This document shows, piece by piece, positions 53,570 to 63,062 of a stretch of DNA of 64,000 nucleotides. Numbering within the stretch: the first letter of the stretch is position 1; each line of letters begins with the position of its first letter. A program made the translations under genes and the position numbers. The DNA comes from Euglena gracilis (lineage: Eukaryota; Euglenida; Euglenophyceae; Euglenales). The DNA lies in assembly GCA_039621445.1 (NCBI GenBank), contig CP154957.1, forward strand, positions 34,068,843 to 34,132,842. The letters are read 5' to 3'. The notes below the pieces were generated by a model. It was not told the DNA's origin and searched no databases. It saw only the letters and a list, made by a program, of their open reading frames with translations.

Positions 53570-53703
53570 AATTTTCCAGGAAAATCACCAAAAAAGTGCC
53601 CGAAACCATGGCGTGAAGCATACCCACGAAATACAGGGCAGGCGCCGGGCCTCTCGAAACACGGTTACAAAAAAATCGTGGGCCATAACCCGTATTCAGG
53701 CCG

Positions 53704-53746
53704 TATAACGGGTCAAGGGCGCCTTCGGCGCCCTTGACCCGTTATA
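53704..53746. repeat. Perfect palindrome, 20-bp arms, 3-nt loop
   Basis: Bases 53704-53723 and 53727-53746 are exact reverse complements around TTC. The core GGCGCC-TTC-GGCGCC mirrors the GGCGCC-TAC-GGCGCC core at 4542-4640, and it too lies against a YR element end (32 bp away). Confidence 0.92.
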
Positions 53747-55426
53747 GCTGGCGTTTTTTTTTTTTTTTTTTTAAAAAAAACTTTTTTTTTTTTTTTTATT
53801 AAAAAAAACAGGCAAAAAAAACGGCAAAAAAAACAAAGGGGAAAATGATGGTCCAAATTTTGCCTTTGATCAATGCTATTCTTGCATCTGGGATTTCTGA
53901 ATATTTCTGGTTCACATCTTGAACCATAATTTTTTTTGTTGTGATGTGATTCGGATTTGATCCGGGGGGGGGGGGCAGTCAACACAAAAAAGCAGACAAA
54001 TGGCTGAGTGGGGTGCAGCTTCAACACAGCCAGATGCTGCCGGAATCAGGCTTTTTTTTTTCAAAACCAGAGTTGACATTTCATGTTTTGATTAATTTTT
54101 AAAAAAGCCTGCACAAGATGACAACTTTGGTTGAGCCAGTCGCTGGCAAATCCATTCAACAATCAGTTTCTTCCTGAATCGTTTGTCTTGCTGAAAGAAT
54201 TGTACAAACGGGAGTGAAAAATTATTTTTTAAAAACACACCTGTAAAGGGGAATCATCAGCACCCTTATGCTCCACCAGCTGGCATTGTTGATCACTTCT
54301 GCTCAATCTCCTCTTCTGATCTTGCTCAAACTCCTCACTGAGCCCGAAGGCTCATTGTCACACAAAAAACCTGGCCCAATCCCTTTTCAATGCAGGCAGT
54401 ACTTACTGCTGATGTCTCTCTTTGACACGGTCTTCTGACCAAGGGCCATGATGGCTTCCAGGTCCACAACACCACCACTGCCACGGACCCTGTAAAGACC
54501 TTCATAATCACCTCCTCTTCAGCCGCTGTGAGCATCCAGGTGCTTGAGGACTAACATTTCTGCGTGTAACTGCGCATGTTTTTAACTGCACTCTGGTGAG
54601 CTTTGATGTACTGTGGCCGAATCGAATCCCAGATGCCAATCGCTACACTATAAGACCGCCGAGGTAAACTGAAAATAAGAGCTATGTCAAAATTTTCAAG
54701 CCTTTCTCCTTTAGGTGCAAAACTTTGTCCCGGCCCGGTAATAAAAGCTGAGACGTTTCGCAATTTTGAGACCAACCTAGCCGTCCATCCGTCCAGACCA
54801 AAATGCACGGCTGGAACCCTGTCCAGCCGTCCGTCCAGATGAAAGAATTTTCTCTAGCCGTCCGTCCGTCCGTCTGTCCGTCCGTCTGTCCGTCCGTCCG
54901 TCCATCCGTCCGTCCATCCGTCCGCACAGCTCCATTGAGCATTTGGGTCTGGGAAGAATATTTTTGAGGCGCCAAAGGCGCCGAATTATGGATGATGACG
55001 CCCCATTCGAAGGAACGGCAACTCGCTGCTTCCCATGTGGCTGCACCTCCTACAGGGTTGATGAGTTAACCGGACCTTTTGCAACTGGTCGATTAACCGT
55101 GCTTGACCGGGGTCCTTGATCGATTAACCGCCGAATAGGCTTGCTTTCAATTGTCGGTGTTGTGTTACCCAGCTTTGGAACCCCCCCCCCCTCCCATCCC
55201 ATGGTGAACCACATTGCGAACATTTGTATGTTGGTATAACCAAGCCTCTAGCCGACTCCCCATACATGAACCAACACAAAATGAAGCAGCCGGGGGTTGG
55301 ACTTACAATACACCCAACCCCTGAACACAACTCGAAGTCCCCCAGTCCGAGTACCACAGAAGTCCCTCGGCGGAGTGCCTTCCTTTTCGACTACCTCCCG
55401 AAGACGTTGCTTGGTGGCGACAGCGA
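53747..55426. other. No supported gene; simple repeats
   Basis: Poly-T/A tracts at 53755-53830, a (CCGT/CTGT)n array at about 54780-54935 whose minus strand reads Thr-Asp-Gly-Arg repeats, and GGTTAA-type words at 55060-55130. No protein motif recognised. 55200-55426 may hold the N-terminus of the transposase that follows. Confidence 0.5.
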
Positions 55427-56297
55427 GTGCATGGAAATGAGAGAGTGGTGTGTGCGGTTACCGGATTTAGCTCTGAGATATGCGCCGAAATGCATGCTAA
55501 GTATGGCCTTGCCCTGCAGTGGCCACGTGCAAAGCAAATGCCTCAAGCAAAATGGGTGGTTGTGTCATTTGCTTCTTTCGGGCGGCGTTTTGCACTCCTT
55601 GTTGTTATGAAGTTGTCCCCTTCGTATTATGCGGGTCCTTTTGTGTGCTAGTACGACGTTGGGCCGAAAAAGTTTTGGGATCGTAGATAATGACACGGTT
55701 GCGACCATCGTTAATGACATACGCTTCCAAGATCGATTGCGTCATTTCAATCACTGTCAACATTTCCCACATTTTGTCACAGCCATTTTAGACACATTCC
55801 CTGTGGGGTGTCTCGCTGGAGAAACAGGAGATGTGTCTTATCAACCGAAATATGCCGACCACGTGATGAAGGTGCAAGTTGCGATTGATTTTCAAGGGAG
55901 AATTGTAGCGTGGTCTCGGCCGCATTTGGGATCCCGCTCTGACCCTCTTCTGTATGGTGAATACCTTCCTTGGCGACTTTTGGAACCATGCATCATTGTG
56001 ATTGTCAATTCGTTGGCCGGAAGGGGGGGGGGAGAAAATTTTCCCCAGGGGAGGGGGACATGGTGCAACGCCCACTTTTGTCACATTGATGCCCCTGGGT
56101 GAAATGTGGCTTGCGGATGGTATATATTCTGGCCGACCCCATCTTGTTGCCCCCTGCCGCAGCCCCCTGGCCAACCATTGGCTCCCACCGCCTATGCATA
56201 TAATGACGTTCACTCCTTCTATAGGGCTCGAGTTGAACATGCGTTTGGGATGAGGCTTCTTTGGAGCACTGACCTCCTTCCTGCTCATGGCAAATGA
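55427..56297 (+). pseudogene. DDE transposase (Harbinger/DDE_Tnp_4-like), frameshifted
   Basis: Pieces in order: TGFSSEICAEMHAKYGLALQ (frame 2); AILDTFPVGCLAGE, QVAIDFQGRIVAWSRPH (frame 3); MWLADGIYSGRPHLVAP (frame 1); AYNDVHSFYRARVEHAFGM (frame 3). This succession (TGxS.., D, then K.Q...D..G.I, then L.D..Y, then N..S..R..VE..FG) is that of Harbinger-type DDE superfamily endonucleases; the candidate catalytic residues are the Asp of ILD, the Asp of LADG and the Glu of RVEHAFG. At least three frame changes and a G-rich interruption at about 56022-56060 make it inactive. The two MITEs on the left have Harbinger-like ends, but no TIR of that type was found here. Confidence 0.6.
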
Positions 56298-56424
56298 CAA
56301 CCTCCAAAGAAGCCGTCACTTGGTGCTGTGGGGTTTTGCACCAGTCCGAAACACCTGGACTGGTAGCGAGCAAAAGGTTTTCACCCGCTTGAAGGTTCTT
56401 TTAAACTTGTGCACTTTCAGGGGG

Positions 56425-56573
56425 CGGCTGGCCGGCTAGCCGTCCAAGCCGTCCGGACCTCTTCAGCCGGACCAATGCTGGACGCCCAGCCGTCCGTCCG
56501 GACGAAGCATTTTTTCGCCAGCCGTCCGTCAAGTCGGACCAATGTCTGTCTTGCCAGCCGGCCGGACCAAAAA
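56425..56573. repeat. AGCCGTCCGTCCGG-type repeat, left flank of 2A element
   Basis: Irregular repeats of CCGTCC, CCGGAC and GCCGGCC. The same kind of sequence resumes beyond the other end of the element (62925-63062), suggesting that the element inserted into such an array. Confidence 0.65.
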
Positions 56574-56598
56574 AAAAATAATTTTTTTTTAATACGAA

Positions 56599-56632
56599 TC
56601 CACCGACCAGTGGCACAGCCTACTGGATTTGA
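56599..56632 (-). promoter_or_regulatory. Conserved non-LTR 3'-end stem-loop
   Basis: Identical to 31865-31898. Lies a few bases before the A-rich 3' tail, where RT-recognition hairpins of non-LTR elements are found. Confidence 0.75.
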
Positions 56633-56884
56633 AGGTCCGCAGGCGGTTATGATAATTTACAGCTGGGGTATAGGATGGCGAGTGGAAAATGGGCTAGGCC
56701 CACCTTCAATAAGTTGCACGAGGGTAGAGGGGCGAGGGGGAGCGGGGAGCTGAGGGGAACGGCAGTGCTGGAATGTAGAGGGGTCGGGGGCAGGGCAGCG
56801 GTACGTGGCTTGACGGGGAGAGTGGCGGTGGGTCGTGGTTGTGTGTGTGTGTGTGTGTGTGTGTGCTTGTTGTGGTTTTTTTTT
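56633..56884 (-). other. 2A element 3' UTR
   Basis: Non-coding; contains a short (CA)n run on the minus strand (about 56838-56866) and C-rich DNA. Confidence 0.7.
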
Positions 56885-57562
56885 TTATCGGAGAATGTGC
56901 TTGGGTTGCAGGAGATGGAAGACTTCGCGTAATAGGGCGATTGCGACGTTCTGGTAGATCTCCGCCTCCTTTAATTCTCGTTCCGCCCCCTGTTGCCAGG
57001 ACGAGGCGCGTTTCGCCACCCGGCTCAGGGTTTTGGCTGTCTCGGGCCCCATGCCCCCCCACGTTCCCAGGGCAAAGGGCGTGAAGCCCCAGCCTGCTTG
57101 CTGGCATGGGATGTTGTACTTCTGCTTTTTAGCCTCCACCTTTCTCTTCAGGAAGGATCTCCACCGTTCGCGGGTGGCAGTGTGTTCACTCGCCTGCCAT
57201 CCGTGGCACACGGTGACATCCAGTGCTGTCGGCTTCCCGTCAGACCAGCAGTCTAGGAGGAGGTCGGCCGGGCGGAGGTGGCTGTCTCGGGCCGTTGGCA
57301 GGGAAACCTCCTTCTGTACCCGCTGTCCGCTGTTGGACAAGGTTTGGAACAGTGCGTCCTGAACAGCGTTGTGGCGGGTGGCGAAGTTATTGCGCCGGCA
57401 GCAAAGGAGGTGGTCACCCTCCTTGTCCAGGGGCTGGTTGCATCCCGTGCATGGTTGGCTGACGTCGTTCAGCACCGGGAGACCCAGCCACCACTTCAAC
57501 CCCAAGGTGTACTCCTCACTGGAGAAAGTGGTGTGGGAGTTGTTTGAGGGGGTTGCTGCCAT
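56885..57562 (-). CDS. 2A element restriction-like endonuclease domain
   Basis: 225 codons, in the same frame as RT and directly after a TAG (57563-57565). It has the zinc-binding CTGCNQPLDKEGDHLLCC with RRNN..RHN, then HLRPADLLLD and ALDVTVCHGWQ, the PD-(D/E)xK core of R2/CRE-like endonucleases, and GWGFTPFALGTWGGMG near the end. In this class the enzyme nicks the target and primes cDNA synthesis there. The stop most simply changed a Trp codon (TGG to TAG) in a once fused RT-endonuclease. Confidence 0.85.
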   Translation of the reverse strand: MAATPSNNSHTTFSSEEYTLGLKWWLGLPVLNDVSQPCTGCNQPLDKEGDHLLCCRRNNFATRHNAVQDALFQTLSNSGQRVQKEVSLPTARDSHLRPADLLLDCWSDGKPTALDVTVCHGWQASEHTATRERWRSFLKRKVEAKKQKYNIPCQQAGWGFTPFALGTWGGMGPETAKTLSRVAKRASSWQQGAERELKEAEIYQNVAIALLREVFHLLQPKHILR

Positions 57563-58780
57563 CTAGCCATGCCCGAAACCTGTGGCCTGTTCGAGGAGGC
57601 AGTTCTGGTCCCGGGGCCGAGCCTGGTCCACCAGGTCATCCATCGTCTTCTTGCCCAGCTCGTGATTCCACCACTTCTGTTTCCGGGCTTCTGGGTCCGC
57701 AGACGCGATACGTTGAGGGTAGCTGAGGAAGGTGGTGACCGTGGCATGATTTGCCCCTAGCCTGCCCCTGAGGTCGTCCAGGACAGGCGTAACGAGGGAG
57801 GGCTGTGGGGAGGTTGCGTAGCCGGGAACACCAACCCGTCGTGCCCCATCAGAGCAGAAGTCTGCAAGGCAGGAAATCCTGGCCGCAGGCTGTGTGAAGG
57901 TTGGGATGCGGAGGCCGCAGCCGCCACTTGACAAGGGCAGGGAAGCCTGGGCCCGCTGTTGTGAGTTCAGTGCCGTGCCCAGGATGTCTTCAAAGGAGTT
58001 AAGGATCACCTCAGCGCAGCTTCTCACCTGGTCCTGGCTGGCATATGAGTGGGATGCCCGAAGCAGGTGGTTAACCTTGCAGCCATCCAGACAGCTCCGA
58101 AGCAAATGGTGCGCTACCTGAGCGTCGGTGACGGACGTGATGGTGGATGCGGCCTTCTCGATTTTGGCGGCGGCAGCCTCCCACGCCGTCTGTGTGGTGT
58201 CTGTAGACGCTGGGTGGTCAACTGGGATGCCCAGGACGGTGATGCCTTCCCCTGGGGTCCAAGGGACCACTTGCATCCTTTCAGAACTCGGCGTACTCCT
58301 GGCTCCCGGGCCCCACATGACGCACTTCTGCAGGTTGAGGCCGAGCCCTATTCGATGGGACTCTTGCGTCAAGAAACGAATGCAGTGCTCAATCCGGTCT
58401 GGAGTCCCGACCAGCAGGCCGTCGTCCAAGTACCAGCTGTTCCACAGCAACTGACCATCGTTGGTGATCTGTTCCAGTAGAGGCTGCAGCGCGAGAGCGA
58501 ACCCTATGGGGCCCAATGGGCAGCCCTGGTGGGTGCCTCTCTGTGACAGGATGGAGCGACCACCACAGAACAAGGGAACGTGCCCACTGTACGCGAATCT
58601 CAGAAAGTTGAACAGGCTGGGGGTGCGCGTTTCCGCCTCCGTCAGAATTGCCCCTCGGTCCACCGTGTTGAACGCATTGGAGTAGTCCACCTGGAGAGAA
58701 ACCCAGGGCGACGTGTCCCCCAGCTGAATGACCAGGACCTCCTGCGACGGCCTCAGCCGCGTTTCGTACCCCAACCCCAA
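57563..58780 (-). pseudogene. 2A element reverse transcriptase, C-terminal two thirds
   Basis: Motifs in order: LQVDYSNAFNTVDRGAIL (RT A), RGTHQGCPLGPIGFALAL (RT B), SWYLDDGLLVG with the catalytic YLDD (RT C), and GLGLNLQKCVMWGPG (RT D/E), then a thumb/linker (SLPLSSGGCGLRIPTF) reaching KQKWWNHELGKKTMDDL. The N-terminal RT motifs are in the preceding frame and meet this one at about 58735-58760 (RNAAEAV in one frame, QEVLVIQLGDTSPW in the other). One base has been gained or lost there. It ends at the TAG separating it from the endonuclease. Confidence 0.88.
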
Positions 58781-59876
58781 CTTGGGTAGGGGCGAGGGTT
58801 GCGACCTCGGATCTGGCGTTTGGTGTCTGGAGCAGGGCTTTCCCCACCAAGCGACGTATGGTTTCCCCGACCGCCACCGGGCGTATCCCGTTATCCTTTT
58901 TGCGGAGTGGCGTTAGGTTCGCACAGCACCAGGCCGCGGCGTGGTGGGGCGGTAGCTGGCCGTCCACCCAGACTTGGGTCAGGAGTGCGAGGGCAGTGAT
59001 CAGCCTTGCTCCTCGACCTGGTCTCCGCAGGCAGTCTTGGAGGTGGCTTGGTCGCAACCCAGATGGCCCCGGCGCCGATCCCCGTGGGAAGCGACGGATG
59101 GCCTCCTTCAGTCGGTCCTCCCACTCAGGGGTGTGGTTCTCGGGAAAAGGGCGGACGTGACGCGGCAGGCGGTTGGTGTCAACATTCCTGCCGGCAGGGT
59201 GTAGCTTTTCCAGGGCGCCCCAGACCTCTGGGTCGTCCGGTTGGTGCGCACCCTCGGACAGCAGAATCTGAACAGCCTTTGCAGAAGCCCCCTCTGCGGT
59301 GAGGGTGCGTACGCGTCTCGTCATTGCTTCACTGAGGGCGGTGGGCTGTGTCCTGGAGCGTTTTTCTGCCCTGGTCTCCACAATGGAGTGTCGTGTCTGG
59401 GTGTCCTTTTGGGCTTCTGTCAGCAGGGTAGCGTAATCCCCTTCGCGGAATAGTCTGGCGCGTCGCAGTAGGATGGACTCCAGTTCTGCTGGTGGCGGTG
59501 GTTTGGTTGTTGATGCCGGGCGGAGGACAAGCTTGGGGAAGGAGAGCACGGCGAACAATGCCGCGTCCGTGGGTGCTCGTACGTATGCCGTGATGGCGTC
59601 TGCCATGGTGTCAAAGACAGGTTGTTGGCAGGCCGAGGGCAGGTGGAGGAGGGTCGGAATTCTCTGTTGGAGAAGGTGGGTTATGTTGCAGGGGGGAGCG
59701 CCAACCACCAGACTGTGTGCAGGCTGTCCTCGGAGATTGGACTCCTGGCCGGCACTGTCGATGACCATCGCCGCGTCACGTTCCGGGTGAGCGAGGTCCA
59801 GGAAAAGGTTGTCATGTTCCCTGGCCTCAGTTGCGGTTGGCGCACCGCGGGGGGATGGCGGTGCTGGGCGCTTGGC
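58745..59876 (-). CDS. 2A element post-2A region and RT N-terminus
   Basis: Follows the third 2A motif in frame. It begins with a Pro-rich stretch, then a helical region (FDTMADAITAYVRAPTDAAL; LRRARLFREGDYATLLTEAQ), then RT motifs 0-2: RRFPRGSAPGPSGLRPSHLQ, CCANLTPLRKKDNGIRPVAV and GETIRRLVGKALLQ. If the 2A motif works, the RT-endonuclease would be released with Pro at its N-terminus (59877-59879). Continues into the RT of the adjoining frame. Confidence 0.85.
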
Positions 59877-59927
59877 CGGCCCAGGGTTCTCCTCCACATC
59901 CCCACAGGTGAGGAGGCTACCCCGTCC
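59877..59927 (-). other. 2A motif c (identical to T2A at protein level)
   Basis: Reads GRGSLLTCGDVEENPGP, which equals the well-known Thosea asigna virus 2A core. 2A sequences make the ribosome skip the Gly-Pro bond, giving two proteins from one ORF. It separates the methyltransferase-like module from RT. The flanking codons are natural element sequence. Confidence 0.9.
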
Positions 59928-60866
59928 ACGGTTGGTCCCCAAGGTGGAGGGACCGTCCAGTGACGGACTACGCCGGTCGTTTTTTGGTGCCGGATGAGCC
60001 GGCGCTGTCTCAGCCGGTGGTGCTTGTACAGCGTCAAGGAGGGAGCGTGGGGTGGGGTTCAGCCGGAAGGCCGGCCGGAGAAGTGGTGTTTTGGGTGCGG
60101 CGAAGTGTTGGGGAAGTAGCGTGGGACAGTCCCATGGCCATTGCCACAGTCCACAACGTTGGCACCAGTGGGGTGAGGTGCCCCGGATGTCCCAGAGGGC
60201 GTCGTGGTAGATCAGGAAAGTCCGGCCCGCGTAGTCCCCCAGGTGGAATGTTTCCCCGCCGTGACAGGCGGTTCGCTTTCTAATGAGGCGGTGCTGTCCC
60301 AGGGAGAGGAGGGGCACGAGCGGATAAGGTGTGTGCGAGGCACGAGGCGGACGTTCCGAGTAGCTTGCGCGGGAGACGGGCCCCACTAGCCCCGGGGCAC
60401 TGCTCAGTGGAGGGTGGCCTGGGTGGTGTATCCGCAGGGCCACAGTTGCCCAGACTGGGGCCGGGAGCAGTGCCGTCCCCCTGGCCCGGTAGATAGGGCA
60501 CCGTGGCAGGGTCAAGCTGCCCGAGGAGATGCTCCGAAGGCCAGCCAGCACATTGGACCAGTCCGGTGCGAGGAGGATGATGTTGCCCCCATGGCGGAGG
60601 ACGTGCTCAAGAACACGAGGGAGCAAGGAAAAAGGCGGGTTGCACCATATTGGATTCGGCAGAAACCAGTTCTGGAGGAAGGCGTCCTCCCTTTGTGACC
60701 AGAAGTGGGCTAGCTGTGTGTTGTTCTGGTCGGCGAAGGCGTCGATGGTGGGCGGGTTGTCAGGCGAAAGGGCCCGGACTACGACCTGGAACCACGGGGG
60801 GTCCAGCATAAAATCCTCGCGTGGTACTCGGCGTGGGAGGTCCTCAGGGGGTCGTGTGGCACTACT
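59928..60866 (-). CDS. 2A element methyltransferase-like module and Cys-rich region
   Basis: Between 2A motifs b and c, about 310 residues. From about 60830: DPPWFQVVVRALS, TIDAFADQNNTQLAHFWSQR, DAFLQNWF, PIWCNPPFSLLPRVLEHVLR (NPPF at about 60630-60641), NIILLAPDWSNVL, and later ALLPAPVWATVALRI. NPPF/Y is the catalytic motif IV of N6-adenine methyltransferases, and this pattern resembles phage Dam enzymes and the module of DIRS retrotransposons. Downstream, LIYHDALWDIRG and HWCQRCGLWQWPWDC form a Cys/Trp-rich segment. The same module, decayed at NPPF, occurs in gypsy element A (37881-38531). Activity is not established. Confidence 0.65.
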
Positions 60867-60920
60867 GGGGCCCGGATTGCATTCGACGTCTCCAGCGGTG
60901 AGGATGTCGTCGCCCCTGCC
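60867..60920 (-). other. 2A motif b
   Basis: Reads GRGDDILTAGDVECNPGP, matching the consensus D-V/I-E-x-N-P-G-P with the usual helical upstream part. Separates the zinc-finger region from the methyltransferase-like module. Confidence 0.9.
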
Positions 60921-61496
60921 GGTGGATGAGTGAGGCGAGACAGGTGCCGGGCTGTTGGATCCAGCGGCGGTGACCTTCCTGTGGCCGTGTGAGCAGACCG
61001 CATGCTTGTTGTCATCTTCGTCGTGTTCATCGTCGCCTTCCAAGTCGCTTTCCAAGTCAGAGAGAGACGGTGGTGTACAAATTTGCATGTGGCTCAGCAG
61101 GGGTGCCGGGTAAGGGGTTTCTGTCGACCATCCACAGACCTTGCAGCGGACCAGCCACCACTCGCCATTTGGTAGGGATTCCAGGTGGTGTAGGTCCCAG
61201 CGCCAATTGTCTTCCCGGACTGTGGTGAGTGAAAAGATGTTGCCGAACGGTCTACCTGCCTGGCAGTGATGAGACTGCATGTCCCAGAGAGACGACAGGT
61301 TGATGTGCTGAAAGCACAGGCGGCATTTCGCAAATTCGGTCCCTGGGCCGACCTGGGCAGGGGCCTCAGAAGATGGGCCCGCTGTGGCCGGGGTGCGCAG
61401 ACGTTGCCACCTCCAGCGCTGGCCATTCCAGTAAAGTTCTTCCCATATCTCGTCCGGTGTCAGACGGGCTGTTTGGCCTGCTGGCCCCCCGGAAGA
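60921..61496 (-). CDS. 2A element zinc-finger region
   Basis: In frame between 2A motifs a and b, about 190 residues. Two fingers of C-x2-C...H-x4-C type: CRLCFQHINLSSLWDMQSHH with a following C, and CKVCGWSTETPYPAPLLSHM followed by QIC. An acidic stretch (DLESDLEGDDEHDEDD) follows. N-terminal zinc fingers in R2-type elements bind the target DNA; that role is plausible here but not shown. Confidence 0.7.
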
Positions 61497-61541
61497 AGGG
61501 CCCGGGTTTTCTTCGATATCCCCACATCAGAGGATGTCCCT
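61497..61541 (-). other. 2A motif a, with in-frame TGA
   Basis: Reads RDIL, TGA (61527-61529), then CGDIEENPGP. All conserved 2A residues are present after the stop. In motifs b and c the stop's position is occupied by Thr. It would divide ORF1 from the zinc-finger protein. Confidence 0.8.
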
Positions 61542-62805
61542 ATGGCTTTTGTTCGTGTGGTGGCTGAGCCACAGGTCTGCCGGCCAGAGGGGGGGGCCGG
61601 CCATGTGGGTGCCCAGGGCGTGTCCAGTCCCCCATGATTTGGCGAGGAACTGCCACCGGACTTCCCCCCCTCCCTGGAGCGGAGCACAAGGTGCATACAG
61701 GAGGAGCTGGACCTCATCGTCCGCCAGGTCAGACCAGGTGCGTCCGGGGGGGTGAGGGGGAAGGGGGGCCACAGTGATATGGATGTTTTCCAACCACTGG
61801 TCCACGAGGGCTTTTTTGTATTTTTTTCTTTGGCCAGTCCACTCCCCCCAGATGGAGGCATCCGTCGAGGACAGCACAGACCAGTCGTCTGCGGCTGTCA
61901 CCGAGTTTGTGGGCAGCTTTGCTGGGGTTTGGGTTTTGCCAGCCCTGGTTTGTGCAGCCATCTGTGTTTTTCTTTCCTCCACAATCTCTGCCACTTGCTG
62001 TTTTTCCAGTGTGGACCTGGTCCTTAATTTTTCCAGAATCCTCTGGATTTGGGGTGCTGTGGGGCATTTTTTTGCATTTGCATTTGGGGGGGTCTTGTCT
62101 TTTTTGGGACCTCAAATACCTCCTGTTCCCCCCCCCTTCCCCCCTTTGGCTTGGGCAGGGCACAGGGCAGGGCACAAGGGGGAGCACATGTGGGGGACAG
62201 GGTCCAAATGTTCCAGATGGGGGGGCCATTAATTGTGAGACAGCATGCACCACCAGCTGTCGCAGCAGGTCGGTGGTGGGGAGCTGCAGCCCTTGGTGGT
62301 TGTTGGCTGTGGCACTGGCACTCATGGTGGGGATGGTCATGCCCATTTGGGTCCCCATTTGGCTGCCCATTTGTGGCCCCATTTGGGGCTGCAGCTGTTG
62401 CTGCTGCTGTTGGTGCTGGGCAGTCCTTCCAGGCATCCCCTGGGGATTTAAATGTGTGATGTGTGAGTGGTGGTGTGGGTGTGTGTGTGGGGGACAGGGG
62501 AGAGGTAAGGGCTGCTCAGGCTGCTGCTGTTGCTGGTGGCGGAGGTGGCGGGGGATGTACTTGTTCTGGTGCTTTTGTCTGAGGTAGTCTTCATAATCTT
62601 CTTCTGCTTGTCTTTTTCTTTTTCCTGGTCGACCTTCCTCCACCTTGTCGGCCAGGGCCTCCACCTTGCTCGCCAACAGCATCATATTCTGGGCCACCAG
62701 GCCCACTTGGTCCAGCACCGAAGTCAATTTTTTGTTGAGGATGACGTTGTCCAGCGGCACTTCCAGCACATCTGGTGGGTCTTCTGGGGCCGCGGCCCCC
62801 GACAT
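61542..62805 (-). pseudogene. 2A element ORF1, coiled-coil and Gln-rich
   Basis: ATG at 62805. A heptad-type helix (VILNKKLTSVLDQVGLVAQN and onwards to KVEALADKVEE), a basic segment (RPGKRKRQ), Gln/His/Pro-rich stretches, and a C-terminal part that is readable only after a one-base change in the seven-A run (complement of about 62066-62072). Then QRILEKLRTRSTLEKQQVAE, DDWSVLSSTDASIW and WLENIHITVAPLPP lead in frame to 2A motif a. Coiled coil plus basic region fits an RNA-binding, multimerising ORF1 protein. The A-run could be a slippery site, but a simple indel is equally possible. Confidence 0.65.
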
Positions 62806-62828
62806 GGCGGTTTATGCGGAGATCGAAA

Positions 62829-62859
62829 AAAAATAGACACTCAGAAAGTGTCTATTTTT
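62829..62859. repeat. Hairpin in the 2A element 5' UTR
   Basis: AAAAATAGACAC and GTGTCTATTTTT (12-bp arms, 7-nt loop), 24 bp upstream of the ORF1 start. Confidence 0.75.
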
Positions 62860-62924
62860 GTCCAGAAAAAAATTGGTATATATCCGCCCAGAGTCGCGTG
62901 CACTGAGACGCCTGCGCTTCCGAC

Positions 62925-63062
62925 GGCCAGCCGGCCAGCCGGCCAGCCGGCTAGCTGGGCAAAGTGCATTTTCTTCAGCCGTCTGGACCAAGCCCACAAG
63001 GTCAGCCGTCCGTCCGGACCTTCGCTTTTTTCACCAGCCGTCCGTCCGTCCGTCCGTCCGCC
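62925..63062. repeat. CCGTCCGT-type repeat, right flank of 2A element
   Basis: GGCCAGCCGGCCAGCCGGCC followed by irregular AGCCGTCCGTCCGGACC and (CCGT)n, like 56425-56573. Confidence 0.65.

Larger units (their letters stand above)
52282..53671. mobile_element. Tyrosine-recombinase element 2, TIRs plus direct repeats
   Basis: Inverted ends: 52282-52327 and 53624-53671 share TTTGTAACCGTGTTT, GAGGCCCGGCGCCTGCCC and TGTATTTCGTGG. Just inside are 95-bp direct repeats (52335-52429 and 53475-53569; five mismatches) that are themselves palindromic (AAACAGGGCATATT with AATATGCCCTGTTT). Between them is one minus-strand gene. The plan of TIR, subterminal palindromic repeats and a YR-like gene is that of 4643-5942, but the sequences differ, so these are two families of one type. 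Confidence 0.75.
56574..62925 (-). mobile_element. Non-LTR retrotransposon with restriction-like endonuclease and three 2A motifs
   Basis: About 6.3 kb, nearly full length, on the minus strand. Order: 5' UTR (hairpin at 62829-62859), ORF1 coiled-coil protein (62805), 2A, zinc-finger region, 2A, methyltransferase-like module, 2A, RT, restriction-like endonuclease (stop 56885), 3' UTR with a (CA)n tract, the conserved stem-loop and an A-rich tail near 56574-56592. Four lesions separate an otherwise continuous polyprotein: a one-base change at about 62066-62072, TGA 61527-61529, a shift near 58745, and TAG 57563-57565. Elements with this endonuclease type often insert at specific sequences. Confidence 0.88.

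Noticed and set aside
54780-54935. Thr-Asp-Gly-Arg repeat protein on the minus strand
   Set aside because: It is a translation of a (CCGT)n-type simple repeat.
59877-59927. Possible cloning-vector contamination because the motif equals T2A
   Set aside because: The reading frame is continuous with retrotransposon sequence on both sides, two further divergent 2A motifs occur in the same frame, and nothing vector-like surrounds it.
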